64,000 nucleotides of DNA from Allacma fusca (lineage: Eukaryota > Arthropoda > Collembola > Symphypleona > Sminthuridae), in assembly GCA_947179485.1 (NCBI GenBank), contig OX359248.1, positions 45,642,847-45,706,846 of the forward strand, read 5' to 3'. The notes under the pieces were generated by a model that was not told where the DNA came from, did not search any database, and saw only the letters and a program-made list of their open reading frames with translations. Below, piece by piece: positions 49,939 to 61,960 of the stretch (the stretch's first letter is position 1; each line of letters starts with the position of its first letter). The translations under genes and the position numbers were made by a program.

Positions 49939-52900
49939 AACCCCGAATTTCTTATTCATGAGTGTAAATACCTAGCAACCATTTTTTAGATTCTTTCCAT
50001 ACAAATTAATTAGGAATCAATAATGATTTTTTAGGTATATGAATGAAGACGTTGAAAGCTTTTGTCATTGCCATGGATTTAATATTTCTGCATTCACACA
50101 TGGAAATACCGTACCATGTATTATTTATGATTTAGTTTATTTGAAATGTTTTATAATTTAATTGAGATATGAAAGTACATAGTATTTGCGATTGGAGTAA
50201 TTTCACTGGTGAAGGTGTCTGTATCCAGTGTTCCACTCACAACCGAGAAATGTCTTATATCTTTATGGGTTACTAATTTCGATTTACGGCAGAATTTGTG
50301 CTCTCATTTGTAGATGCGTAGTTTGATCCAAACGGAAATATCCGAACTCTCGGAGGGAGACAGTAGGAAGGGGCAAAATAATTTGACGAACTACAGAATT
50401 AACTAATTAATTGTTAACTATTCCAATGAATGATGAATTGACGATTTATGAATTCATTAATCAGAATTTGATGAATGCTGGAATTGGCCAACTTGTCTAT
50501 TGAAACTGATGAACTTAACTAATGCATAGCAAACGAATCTATTATTTATAGAACTTGTAAATTAGGGAAAACGTGAAGCTCGAGGAGAAAATTATGTTGA
50601 AATTAAAATTTACATTTAAAATAGAAATTGCCTGGCTAGTTGTTTTAGTGTTAAAATAGAACGGTCTTGTATTTTATGAAGCAATGCGGAAAATGTTCAA
50701 GCTTCAAAAGTTACTAACTAACCAGCTTTAACAAGAATACAAAATTTCGACAGCTATTAAAGTTATTGGAATTTTGGCCACTTGTTTTTTAGTAGTTAGG
50801 TGCTATGTAAATACAGTCAGATCAGAAGCAAATAAACTTTGCAACTGGATAAAAGTAACCTGGAATACATATGCCTTGAAATTTTGTTCTTTTGAAATAT
50901 CAAGTATTTTATTAATTACACTGGATATCTCGTCACAGTCGTTTATAGTCAAAGGATTTAATATTGAGTTACCGTCTTGGCTTAAATTTACTCAGTCATT
51001 ATTGTTTTAATTCCAAAATGAATTAGGACCTGAACTTCATAAGTACATGTGCGTGTACCACACTTTCTTGGGTATTACAGACATGCCTGACAACCGCCAT
51101 GAAAATTTATTTGACAAGAACTATTTGTTTAAGTATTGGTAGATATTGTTACATAGCAAAGAATAGTTAACCCGTTGTAAGTACTAATGGCCAGTGACAC
51201 GTTTCGAAAACGATGAAATTCCTTCCTTAATCTATCTTCAGTATATCTTTATTTTAATTTTCCCAAAATTGTTTCATCAGTCACGAGATCGTTAATAAGA
51301 AATTTGAAATTTTATTCGCTAATGCAATAATTAACGAACAAAATTGGTAACGAATTCATGATTAATTGATTCACTAAATTGTGGTGAGTAAAATGGATGG
51401 TGTTCAATGGATTAGTTAAAAATTCATCAGTTTATTGGAATCATTTGTTAATATTTATCAAGTTAGTCAAACAGTCTTACCCCTAAAAACTACCCATGGT
51501 AATGTTTTCCGTGGCATTTTGAAAACGTTATAAACAGAATTTTGTCTGCTTTATATTTTTTCCTTTCCAATAATTTATGAGGAATGCGAAATACGTACTG
51601 AAGTTAATTTAAGCACACCTTATATGCTTAAGTACCTATGTAATTAAATTGTTACAACATGTGTGCTGTGGCTACTATGCTGTAAAGTTGTGTATGTATC
51701 CAATCTAAATCGATTTCGAGTATTCAACAATCAGTAGTATTAGCCAATAGTTCTTATGAATTGTGAAAAATACTCAACCCATACTCATTGTCAATATAAC
51801 CATGGAATCTCAATGAAGTTTACTATAACGTGCCGCGGTTATTCGGGCAATTCCAGTTTTTTCCTCCAGATATATCATTTTGTATGTACATACATAATTA
51901 GTGTACATCTGACAAGCAACTATTCTTGCGTGTACTTAAATGACTAGGCTACGAGGGTATAAAGTTTGTAATATTAATTATGGATAAATCGTACATATGT
52001 AGCTTGCTTTTATACTCCAGACCCCAGAGGTTGCCAGACGATTTGATTAAATATGGATTGTTTCTACAGCAGAGACTACAGTAAACCCTTGTTATAAGGG
52101 AGTGCGGATTGAAGGGATCGGGATTTGCAGTCCCAACTCCCGTTTGCATATAAGGGATAATGATAAGGATGACAATTTTCCTGTCCCTTGAGCATCCAAG
52201 TGTAAAATACGACTCTGCTGTAGTGTATTCGTGTTTTTCATTGACGAAGATACAGTTGCTGTATCTCTCCTTGCTTCTGAGACTGAATATGGATTTATTT
52301 TTAGTGCGACGTGGTGGAATTATCATTGTTTTTATACTCACTGTTAAATGTTACAACTCCAACCAATAATAATTAATCACTATTTCTGCATGTTTTCAAC
52401 TTGGTAAGAAACTCATCAAATGGTGTGGTGTAATTACTAATTATTATGTAATGTTTTGACGACTGCTTAGATGAAATTAAATGTGCTCATAACATACTTC
52501 CAATAATGATAGTAGGTTTTTCGCAAAAATTAGTTCTGACATTTGAGATTATTTCATAATAATATTCTGCATTTCGCATCAAGCTTAATTTGTCCCCTTA
52601 ATTGCTAATTTGGCACTATATTCCCAACTTCGTATGTAAGTTACTCAAAACAGCCGTACAGCCTAACATATTGCGTATACTTATACACAAATCAATTCAA
52701 TAGCGTAGCTTTAGCATTACAGCACTCAGCGGCACCATTTCTTCTGAAACATTGTGATTGCAGGCACCTCTTGAGGGAAGGATTTTTACAACCAAAAAGG
52801 ACCCATACATTTTTTCCCTCAACATTTAAAAAAATGATGTACAGTCATTCTTCATAAGGAGACAGCCATTTAGAATAAAACGCACATAATTATATAAATA

Positions 52901-54082
52901 TTGAACCACCCATAGTCCGTTTTTGTAACAATTAGATTAACCTACGCAATTATATATGGACAGTTTCTCTACAGCGGTAGAATAATTTTGACATTCCTGT
53001 TTAATTTTAATTTCTCTCCCTATTAATTAGAGTTTTTCATTATAAAAGCCCAATTTTATAATTTTTGGAGGTGCCCGAAAATGTTGAAGGTAGCGTATAC
53101 TGTACACTGTACTTAAATTACAAAAATGCCAGTCGATTTACGAAAACAAAGGTTTGATCAACAATTTTAATTTATGCGGCGTGGCTCTGGAATCTGGAAT
53201 ATTTAAGCCTACTACTTTAGGCAAGATGGGCTACATGCATGTATGTGTATTATCGATGAAATGGGAAATGATCAATTTACCATACTCATATATGGTTCAT
53301 TGTTAAGAGTTTAGTTTGTGTAAAAATGTGTGCGATTTGTGTGTTATTGTTTAAAAGTTTAGGAAATATCATTTCACTGCTGTGGTACCCTTTCGCATAA
53401 TTTTTATGATAACCTGCTCGCCACTCGCTACGCTTTACGATTCTGGTTTTCGGATACTGATTTCATACATTCAATAGTCGGATATAAATAGTTTGGTGTT
53501 CGGTTTATCAGTTTAATTATACTCTGGGTAAATGATGGAGAGATGAATGACTTGCGTAAAGATTTTTGACGTATTCGTATAATACTCGCTGCACTCTGCA
53601 CTGCACTTCACAATCCACCGCACTCCGTGAGGCGGTGTAAATCGTAATGACCTACGTTATTACTATGACCTTTGAGGGCTGGTTAGCAGGAAGACATTAA
53701 TCGGTCTAGTACCTTGAGCTGCGTTCTGTCACCGTCGCCACGTCGCCAGTGTCCAGGCAGTGGCAGTAGACACCAATGTGTTTTACAAGAAAACGACAGT
53801 ATTTTTATACTGTCACTGCAAAAGTCATCTTTCCCAAGCATTTTTAAGATGCTCAATATTTATTCAACAGCTAAATTCGATTTGATACAAAACTAAAACT
53901 CGCTACTAAACAATCGGTCAAAGTTTTCTTCCTGGTACATTAAACAAATATCAAGCCTCCCGCGAGGTCAGGTTAGGCGACAAGTTCAGTTAAGCTAAGC
54001 TTCCAATTATACTTGGAGTAATTTCATAATTATTGTATTGTTCTAGGGCTTCGTGTACCAGGTAAATACTTAAACCCAACCA
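49939..54082. other. Gene-free stretch between INO80D and MCEE (3' ends)
   Basis: These are the 3' regions of two convergent genes. No exon, RNA gene or defined repeat was recognised over 4.1 kb. It is AT-rich with several short open frames that have no splice or family support. Confidence 0.4.
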
Positions 54083-57000
54083 TCAAACTTGCTCCAACTC
54101 GATGAGTACTCCACCACAATCCTTGGGATGCAAAAATACTACGGGTTTGCCGTGAGCTCCGATTTTTGGTTTACGATCCAGGACGCGAACGCTGCCATTC
54201 TGTTCGAGGTGATTTACAGCAGATTGAATGTCTTCAACTTCAACGCAAATATGATGAATTCCTCCATCTTTATTTTTGTCCAAGAATTTCTACGAACATA
54301 AAAATTTAACATTGACGGTATTGCTGATGACATGTTTAAAGGAATAATTCGCCATGTTATAAACTATGTGCATGAAATTACCGGGCGAACACATGACAAA
54401 CTTAGGGTAAATCTCATTATTTTTTTCTACAATTGTTGAGTCTATAAGGCATGTGTAAACCCTAGCAGGATTCCCATTAAGGAGGTCCCAAAATGAGAGG
54501 AAAATTGTCTCCAGTGCTACTTTGTTATTATGATGTTCATATCGTCGTTGAAGAGGCAAAATGATCTACATGCTGTACAAAAAGCATAGCATGTAGATCA
54601 TTTTGCCTCTTCAACGACGATATGCTTTATAACGCTTGAAAGTTTGACAGCATTGTAGGAGCTTTTTTAAAATTTTGGAATCATTCGGGTAATAAAAAAC
54701 TTGACGAGATAATGAGAATTTAGCATCTCTTTTCTGCCATATTTGTGGCAAATTTTCTACGGTTAATCACGATCTCATTCAGGCATTGAAACCCTGTAAT
54801 ACGATACTTGGAATAGAATAAAAACAAAATTGTTGCAAACATTTTCCATCATTTTGGGACGTCACTAATGGGAATCCTGCCAGCGGTTACAAATTTCTGG
54901 TCTATAAGTCCAATATTTTGACACCACCGCATCTTAGTTCGTACTTGAGTGCTCATAATTTGAATTTATTTACTCAATACATACATATTCTAAAAACAGG
55001 TTTCGTTAACCCACCTAACTCTGCTTGTGTCCTGCAATAAATTATTTGATTGGTAATGCATTTTACACAATAAAAGTATTAAAATATACTGATTTGACAA
55101 CTGTGAAGGGTAAGCATTCAGAACAAACGGTGGAAGTTTACACCTTCCGCAGAAAAATGTACTAACTTCTGCTGCAAAAGTTTTTAGCAAATCAGATGAA
55201 TTCTGATAAATGTTAGGCAATCAACTGAATGTTTAGTAATTCAACTTAGTGTTCAGAAAGCTGGATGAATGTATAGCAATAGTTTAATGTTCAGCAAATC
55301 GGAATAATGTTCAGTATGTTAAGAGAAAGCACATATACTAGGCACGTACGGTTGTTATATGCTACCAAAACCCACCCGATATGCACAATTGCTGGCAGGT
55401 TTACTTCTGAATAATGTCCTGAAATGAAGGGACCTAAGATGACACCTAAGATAACTGTAAATTGATCTATAATATATCAAATAGGTTATTAGAAACTTAA
55501 ATAATTTTTTTGAACCAACCCGGGTATCAGGATACCAGGAGTGGTACAAAGCTGGATATTAATTGGCCGATTTGAACGAAACAAAATTATTTTCACATAA
55601 AAATGACTAGACTCTGTTTCTGACATCAACGTTTTCACCCGGATGTTGAGACTGGGTAATATACTAACTGAGTTTTTAAACACACGCATCACGCCCAACA
55701 AAAATTCCGTCCCGTCTATTCTCGATTACACTCGAGGACTTTGCTGTCCCCGTCGCGTCCCGATTATTTTATGGACAACTTTTCTGACCCGTCCCGAAAA
55801 TTGGGACAAGGGGATACAATTTTTTCAAAGTAATCGTCGTCGGTTATTGCTCGAAAATCTAGTCACCGTCAAATTACTCTCCGATCGGGGTAGCGAAATA
55901 ATTCTTGCTGTCCGGAAATAATTCCAAACCTACATAATTTTAGAATAATTATTGCATTTTCCAAGTATTTTATGGAAAGTTGTTCATGAGAAACGAGCTA
56001 TTTATGTATCGGAGGTGATGAGGCAAAATAGTCAAGATCTAAATATTTTTAAAATTAAAGTAATTCGATCTACAAGAAGTTTCACTATAACAAAATGAAC
56101 TACTTGCACGAAATTCATGCGAAAATTATCGATGACATTGCTTTTTGATCATGGTATGCAATTTCTACAGAGCTATTTTATTATGCCCTTCCCGATTATC
56201 TACGGGGAAAATTACACTGTGCCCGTCCCGTCCCGATTTTGTGCGGGGAAAATTATATTTTCCCCGTCCCATTACGATTTTATGTGGGGAAAACTTTCTT
56301 GTCCCCGTCCCGTCCCAGTTTTATGTGGGGAAAATTTATTGTCCCCGTCCCGTCCCAGTTTTAAGTGGGGAAAACTTCATTGTCCCCGTCCCGTCCCAAT
56401 TTTGTATGGGAACAATATTTTTGTTCCCGGGACCGCCCCCCCTGTCCCCGGTAGAAGCTCTACTTCAAGCGTGCTAATCATAACATGAGACCGTCTGTGC
56501 ATTATATGAGCTTTCACTTAATATATTGAATTCGATCTGCTGAACATCAATCTGATTTCATCAATCCGGAACATTCATCTTAACTTGATTGCTGAAAACA
56601 TCAAACAGGATATCATAATTACTTGAATTGGCGATGCGTTTCCGTAAGGATGCAGCAGCTCGATCTTTGTGTTATTTAAATTCACAAAAACAACAGTGAC
56701 TCCATGTTGGGGCAAATCTTCTGGGGGGCTGACCTGAGCGCCAAGAACATCTCTGAAAATGTTACACATTTATATGTAAATAATGAGTGTATGGAGGATT
56801 CATCAATTCGACCAATGTGTCTTATAAGACGTGACTCTGCATTATCTAACGTTTTTGATAATATTATTGTTACTGAACAGGGAAACAAGAACAGAATAAC
56901 ATGCAGACAGATTCATAAGTAACTAAACACAATAAAGATTATCCAACTGATTTACCTGTACACAGCAGAGGCTTTTTTCAGGTCAGGTGTAGCAATAGCA

Positions 57001-57194
57001 ACGTGATTGAGCCTCCCTAATGCAAGGGCAAGGGTGGAATACCCGCCCGTCCTAAGTTGGCAACATGCATTTAATTTTATCTTCCTTAAATCAATGACGC
57101 TTGGACGTGTCCTAAATATACTCCCCGCCCCCGCAGGATTCAGCGAGACCAAACGAGACGCGAGCAATCCAAAAAACATTTCCAAATAGATCAA
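54083..57194 (-). CDS. MCEE: Methylmalonyl-CoA epimerase, mitochondrial, 3 coding exons
   Basis: Minus-strand exons are 57194-56956, 56752-56623 and 54289-54083, joining in phase into 191 residues that end in TGA. The enzyme converts (2S)- into (2R)-methylmalonyl-CoA between propionyl-CoA carboxylase and methylmalonyl-CoA mutase in the mitochondrial matrix. It is a VOC/glyoxalase-fold protein. The first 55 residues are basic and hydroxylated with few acids, fitting a targeting peptide. The VOC fold begins at LGRLNHVAIATPDL (His64). DVLGAQVS, HGVTVVFVNL and TKIELLHP follow, then GGIHHICVEVEDI (His135-His136) and KIGAHGKPVVFLHPKDCGG, ending with IELEQV (Glu187). These carry the expected metal ligands and active site. 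The match to human MCEE is close along its whole length. Intron 2 (2.3 kb) is a landing pad for a 79-bp perfect hairpin MITE, a decayed relative and a GGGAC word array. The gene lies head to tail with the COX14-like gene about 660 bp upstream on the same strand. Confidence 0.96.
54542..54620. mobile_element. 79-bp TA-target MITE, perfect 33-bp arms
   Basis: It is flanked by TA. Both arms start TCGTCGTTGAAGAGGCAAAA and continue ATGATCTACATGCT, perfectly complementary over 33 bp with a 13-bp loop. It is the smallest, least mutated member of the family at 24247-24608 and sits in MCEE intron 2. Confidence 0.85.
55700..56462. mobile_element. GTCCC word array with tandem 40-bp units, hAT-like right end
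   Basis: The right end CCCCGGTAGAAGCTCTA at 56462 matches the end of the hAT-like MITE at 11213. From about 56200 to 56420, five to six near-tandem units of about 40 bp each hold CCCGTCCCGTCCCAGTTTT then GTGGGGAAAA. A second block of GTCCCGT words lies at 55705-55815, with a TA-target MITE relic between. The left terminus was not found (an AGAGCT near 56170 is the best candidate). Confidence 0.6.
56010..56145. mobile_element. Decayed member of the TA-target MITE family
   Basis: The left end TCGGAGGTGATGAGGCAAAA after TA, and inner AAAATGAACTACTTGCA-type words, match the family. The right end is eroded and its coordinate approximate. Confidence 0.45.
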
Positions 57195-57855
57195 GTATGT
57201 TCAAAATTCTGTAAAAATAAATAAGTTGCTATAACTATATTCGGCACATGAAATACATACATGGATATCTTTTGGATTTCTTCATATTACCACATCAATG
57301 ATTGGTATATTAACAATATTAATATTGCCAAAGTAATTCTATTTCAGTTACATAATCATGATTTCAGCCTTGGGAATCCCTGTTTGGTTAGAGGCTGAAG
57401 CACATAAATATACAAAAACAAGAAATAATCTCAGTTTTCTACTTTTTAGTAGCAAAAATATATAACAATTTGAACAAATCCCTGGGTTAAGAAAAACCTG
57501 TTGCCGTGAACTATGACATAAATCCTTATTTTGCGATTTGCGATCGTACAACTACAACGACTTCGAACTAAGAAGATTTTTTCATAAGTGCAGCTCCGAT
57601 GGAGTATGCACATGCATTGCCATAACAATAACATACTCAACGTAGTTTACGTGGACACTTCAGCTCTTTCCACAGGGCAATCAAACAAAACTAATGAAAG
57701 GAAAAAATTCCTCGCGCATGGAACGAACCAGGGACTTGGATAAAATGTGGGACCCGTGGAAAGCGGGATGGTAGGATGATCTGAGTAATCATAAGATACA
57801 TATTATAAATAAGATTTACCTTATATTTCTAAATAAAGTAAAAACTGTCACATAT

Positions 57856-58035
57856 TTATTTTGTTTCTAGACTGGTTTTCTCCGACGCCGCTCCTTGAGG
57901 TCTTTCCTTAGTGAAAAGTTTAAACGCTCTGACAGCACCGACACTAAGCCCGTACAAGGTTACCCCCATACAGCATAAAACTACACCCTTGTGAAGATTG
58001 TCTAACAGCGCCTTGGATGCAGGTAATCTTCGCAT
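57856..58035 (-). CDS. Small single-pass membrane protein, COX14-like (tentative)
   Basis: A 59-residue reading frame starts MRRLPASKALLD, passes through one hydrophobic segment (VVLCCMGVTLYGLSVGAV), then AFKLFTKERPQ, and ends with a polar tail. The frame stays open upstream, but a splice-acceptor-like tract (TTTTGTTTTGGTAG) lies about 40 bp before this Met, so the Met is taken as the start and a 5' UTR intron is likely. Length, a central membrane segment holding LYG, a basic step after it and a charged Gln/Ser/Lys tail resemble COX14 (57 residues in human), a mitochondrial inner-membrane factor for cytochrome oxidase assembly. The similarity is in pattern more than residues, so this is an inference; another small mitochondrial membrane protein is possible. 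The TAA stop overlaps an AATAAA hexamer on the coding strand, suggesting a very short 3' UTR. Confidence 0.45.
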   Translation of the reverse strand: MRRLPASKALLDNLHKGVVLCCMGVTLYGLSVGAVRAFKLFTKERPQGAASEKTSLETK

Positions 58036-58528
58036 GACGCTACGTCCCTCAGTAATAGTACGACTGCTACCAAAACAAAAGGAAACCACTTTAGCATTAC
58101 AGGCCGGGAATCCGGACATACTGGTATAACCTGTCGCACATGACATATGTATATGCATATGCAAACTTAACTACCTGTTTTTTTTTTGTTTTTCCTCAAA
58201 CTTACAATGAGTACACACAGTTTCAGAGCCTCGATGAAGTATTACAAGTTTGAATGAATTTTGTCGCTTACGTTTACTTTACTACCCCTCCGTGATTTTG
58301 ATAAAAATGGGTAGAACACTAGAAGTGAGGACTAGATTTAGAATTGGAAAGAATTTTTGCTAGAAACCTAGACCCCAAGTTATGCGAGATCAAAGGTCAC
58401 ACTCTCCAATTACTAACTTCAGTTCGGTGAACACTCATGTATATATTTACATTAGGTTTATCAAACGGAATCTCTCAGTACTGGAACACTGAAAGAAAAA
58501 GAAGGATGACCATGGCTTAATTTTTTTA

Positions 58529-58720
58529 AACTTCGCGCGAAGGGAAGATCTTATGATTTAACGAACCAGAAGCGTTCCGTCGGGTAAGCAAGTTATCACC
58601 GTACAACCTTTTCCGTGAAATCCTAACCAATCAGAAGCGTCCTTCAAGGAAGCAAGGTATCCCCGCGAAACCATATCCCGTGCAATATTCAAACTTGGCG
58701 CGAAGGGAGGAGTTTAGCTC
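58529..58720 (-). promoter_or_regulatory. Candidate promoter: duplicated CCAAT-like and GCGC-box segment upstream of the COX14-like gene
   Basis: Two related units (about 58561-58617 and 58624-58681) share AACCA/AATCAGAAGCGT, then AGCAAG.TATC and a CCGTG end. They are flanked by near-identical boxes AACTTCGCGCGAAGGG (58529) and AACTTGGCGCGAAGGG (58691). The second unit holds CCAATCAG, a textbook CCAAT box, and the outer boxes resemble E2F-type TTSGCGC sites. The stretch is GC-richer than its surroundings. It lies about 0.5 kb upstream of the COX14-like Met, where a 5' UTR exon is expected. It could instead drive a plus-strand transcript; no convincing gene is seen there. Confidence 0.3.
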
Positions 58721-59190
58721 TTTAGCTACCAAATAGGAGAGCACATAACAGCGCTTATTGTTAGTAGAGTAGCGACGCTCTTCATTTTGCCATCGAAGGA
58801 ACAAGCAAACGTTCTGGTTCCGACATTTGTTTTACAAGGATATTGTTCTTGTTCCATTATAACAACGAAGTTATTGTTCAGTTCACCTGTTCTGAAGCTA
58901 AGAAGTTTAAGAACAATTTATTATTCTATGTAAGAATCATTTTTGCTTATATTAAACATGACGGCGCAGATGAACAACAAATTCTTATAAATCAATATTG
59001 GTTAAGCAAAATTAACAATATTCATGAATATAACTGCTGGTTACACTCACCTGATGAGTGCAAAACTAACAGGTCAATAGTATGATTACTAACCTCTTAA
59101 TTGTGGAAATTAGTAAATTAGACTACAATGTTATCAGTTATAATAGTTGTGGACGACATTTCTAGTATTGTTTATTCATTTAAGAAAAAA

Positions 59191-59426
59191 TACTTGAATA
59201 ATCAAGTTCAAATACAAGTTCAAGTCAAGTTACGTGTCCAACTTGAACGTCAAGTTGGACTTATCAAGTTAAAGTCCTATAAAATTAACTTGAAAATCGT
59301 GTACTTGAATACTCAAGTTGCTTGAGAAACTTGATTCATCAAGTACAAGTGCCGATATCTTGCTTAGACAATTTTTCAAGTTCAAGTCAAGTTGCCCAAA
59401 ATAACTTAACTGGAATGCAGCTCTGA
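59191..59426. repeat. CAAGTT word array
   Basis: Many copies of CAAGTTCAAGTCAAGTT run in both directions. It ends at CAGTTAAG-type sequence and GGAATGCAGCTCTGA near 59426, which resembles a hAT right end. The left end is not found. Confidence 0.55.
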
Positions 59427-59799
59427 TATGTAGGAAAGGAGTAGAATACGTTGACCCGACTTGTCAATGAAATGTAGGCTTATATGTAGGCTTGTTAGTG
59501 CTCCTCATATAGGAAGGATGTAGAATGGGCTAATCTATTCGGCAGTTAAAATGTGGGGATATATGTTGGCTCATTGTTCAAATGTTGAATATAAGAAAGA
59601 TATAGGATAGGGTAGTCATCGGAACACCTTTGCTGCGTGGACTTAAAATTTGGAAATCAGCGCGTGCAAATTATATGTTGGCTTGTAAATAGTTATTAGA
59701 ATTAAAATGACAGACAATGCAGTGAATGATATTTTTGCACACTGGTTTCCAAAATGTTATTATTTATTATCGTAGGTTTGATTTTGCATAATGCGCCTT

Positions 59800-60290
59800 C
59801 CTAAGACTAATTATAAGGTATCTCATAACGTCTGTGCTAATTTCCCGATACACGTTATGACGGCAATGTTCCCCATCCTTGGAATCCGTAAAAAAAATCT
59901 ACCTTCAGAGAGGTATAAACTGGTCGTGAATAAGGACAAAAGATTAAAATCGAAACATTGATTTTTGAAGCCCTGCGGTATCTTGGCTTCGAAGAAAGTC
60001 AAAAACTCTCTTCATAGGGCATTACATGGACTTCAATTAGCCGCAAGTTTAACAATCCGAACGCTGTTAGGGACACAAAAAGGAACCGAATTATCTATAA
60101 CCTCGCCTACCCTCTTATTTGAACATATCAGGGGATACAGTGCTGTTTGACTGAGTCTGTTTGTTTTCACAGAATAACCCGCTACAAATGTCGTAGTTGA
60201 CTGTATCTCAGATATATCCTCAAAATTTACAGCATGGTTCTGAATGCAATTACGTAAACGTATCTCTGTAGAAACTGCGTGATAGTCAAC
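59800..60290 (+). repeat. Dispersed repeat, copy C
   Basis: It shares AATTATAAGGTATCTCATAACG, TTGATTTTTGAAGCCC and TTGACTGTATCTCAGATATA with copies A and B. The segment around TACTGTTTATA is missing or diverged. Confidence 0.6.
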
Positions 60291-60314
60291 AAAAAGATAC
60301 ACCAATCCAGTGGT

Positions 60315-60560
60315 CGTCACGGGAACGGGTAAAACCCGGGTACGTGGGAACGGGAACGAGTATAGGAACGGGTACGGGAACAAATATTTTGTTCCCAGCC
60401 AGTTTGGGTACAGGAACAGGAACACACTTAGGTTGACCCGATCACCGGGAACAGGAACAGAGATTTGCAATTTGTTCCCGTTCCCATCGGGAACGGGTAC
60501 GGTCTACGCATGATCCCGTTCCCATACCTGTTGTTCCCGGGATCGAGTGGGTACTTTTAC
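60315..60560. repeat. GGGAAC/GGGTAC word array
   Basis: Words such as GGGAACGGGAACG, forward at left, become TTCCCGTTCCC at right. The left edge CAGTGGTCGTCACGGGAAC looks hAT-like; the right edge TTCCCGGGATCGAGTG matches it only partly. Confidence 0.6.
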
Positions 60561-61042
60561 CATCTTCTAGGAACACGCTCAAAATTGATCTTGGAAGAAT
60601 TAATAGTATTTATGTAAACAATTCAATTGGCATATTCCATTGTATTCTTTTTTTTTCTGCAATTTCTACACACATATCCTAGCCTTAAAGTAATAATGTT
60701 AGAGCTCCTTTTTCAGTACAATTGAGGTATTTCCTAGAATAATTCTACAAATTTAATATAATAAATATTAAAATAATTATTATTAGTTTATTCTTTTGTT
60801 GCAAGTTTTACTCTTGAGAAATTGATTGCTCGAATTAATGGTTTTTTCAAATAAGATTAACAAAGGGAAACTAATCCATTTATTTTTCAGATATTTTGTG
60901 TATGCCGAAAATTATCTATGGGCCAGCTATGATCTTAAATATTAAGCCCTCATCATTTGAAACCCTCATCAACATTCAATTTCATTGTTGGAAAAGCAAC
61001 ATCACTGCTCAATTCATTGTTGCATTCTTTCTAGAGCATCTC

Positions 61043-61200
61043 GGGCGGTTAAAATTTACGGGTAAGCCCGCAAAAAGCCCGGCCCGCACGGGCTTCGAGC
61101 GGGTACGGGTAAAAATTATTACGTTTGACGGGTTACGGGCGGGTACGGTCTTTTCATCGCGGTTAAAAAAGACCGTGAAAGCCTGTAAAAGCCCGTGAGA
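61043..61200. repeat. GCCCG/GGGTACGGG word array (left block)
   Basis: Dense AAGCCCG, GGCCCGCACGGG and GGGTACGGG words lie here. A matching block with GGGCCGGGCCGGGC is at 61690-61810, with unrelated sequence between, so this may be one interrupted element or two. Confidence 0.5.
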
Positions 61201-61371
61201 AATTCCATTAGTTGTGAATACAGGAGCAGCGGTTGTGAATGTACATAGACTTGAATGACTTGAACGAATTTCAGACGTTTGAAATTTTAGCTTTCAAACA
61301 AACTAAGGCTTGGTGTACGATAGAGCATCACCCCGTGGGATATTTTAGGCCCGTGCCCGTCTGTACGACTG

Positions 61372-61438
61372 TTACTAAATAACAAAGGCAGGTATGCAAG
61401 AAAAGCTTTCTTGCATACCTGCCTTTGTTATTTAGTAA
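61372..61438. repeat. 67-bp near-perfect palindrome
   Basis: The arms are TTACTAAATAACAAAGGCAG continuing GTATGCAAGAAA, 32 bp each and perfectly complementary, with a 3-base centre (AGC). There are no frame or element ends outside it. Confidence 0.85.
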
Positions 61439-61810
61439 GTTTCACTTTGCTCTTCATTTCTGTGGAAAATTCCATTAGTCTATAAGATGAATCCTGCTAG
61501 TAGTTCAAGTATTTGTAATAAGAATCCAGAAGTTAACATTGTAATAAATTCAAGAACGCCACCAGAAGTGCTTACCAAAGCCGAAATAGCAGCATAAGCT
61601 TTTGTATTGCCTTCTTAATAAACAAGGCAGTTTAACGACTGTATGTAAGGGTCAAGAACACCAATATTTTAAAATACAGTTTTTCAGTATTTAAGATATG
61701 GTATTTGCGGGCTACGGGCTTTTTTAATTTTGCGGGCCGGGCCGGGCTTTTTCGATAAACATTAATTTCGGGCCGGGCGGGTACGGGTATAACGTTAAAA
61801 CGGCGGTAAA

Positions 61811-61960
61811 ACGTAAATTGGCCCATCCATCCGCGCAAAAATCATATCGCAATGTTTTTCCATCGCACGAGCAAAGGATTTCTAGATGAATAGATTTCTA
61901 TCGCAATGGAAAAGCATTGCGATACGATTTTCGCGCGTATGGATGGGACAATTTTTTACG
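61811..61960. mobile_element. Fold-back MITE with CCCATCCAT ends
   Basis: The left arm AAATTGGCCCATCCATCCGC continues through ATCGCAATG. The right arm, reverse complemented, reads AAATTGTCCCATCCATACGC and also continues ATCGCAATG; arms are about 55 bp and about 85-90 percent alike by eye. It is inserted at the edge of the GCCCG array. Confidence 0.75.

Noticed and set aside
56117-56488. Open frames of 110-123 codons with repeated VPSRF/GENF phrases
   Set aside because: They are translations of the 40-bp GTCCC tandem units inside a MITE, not a gene.
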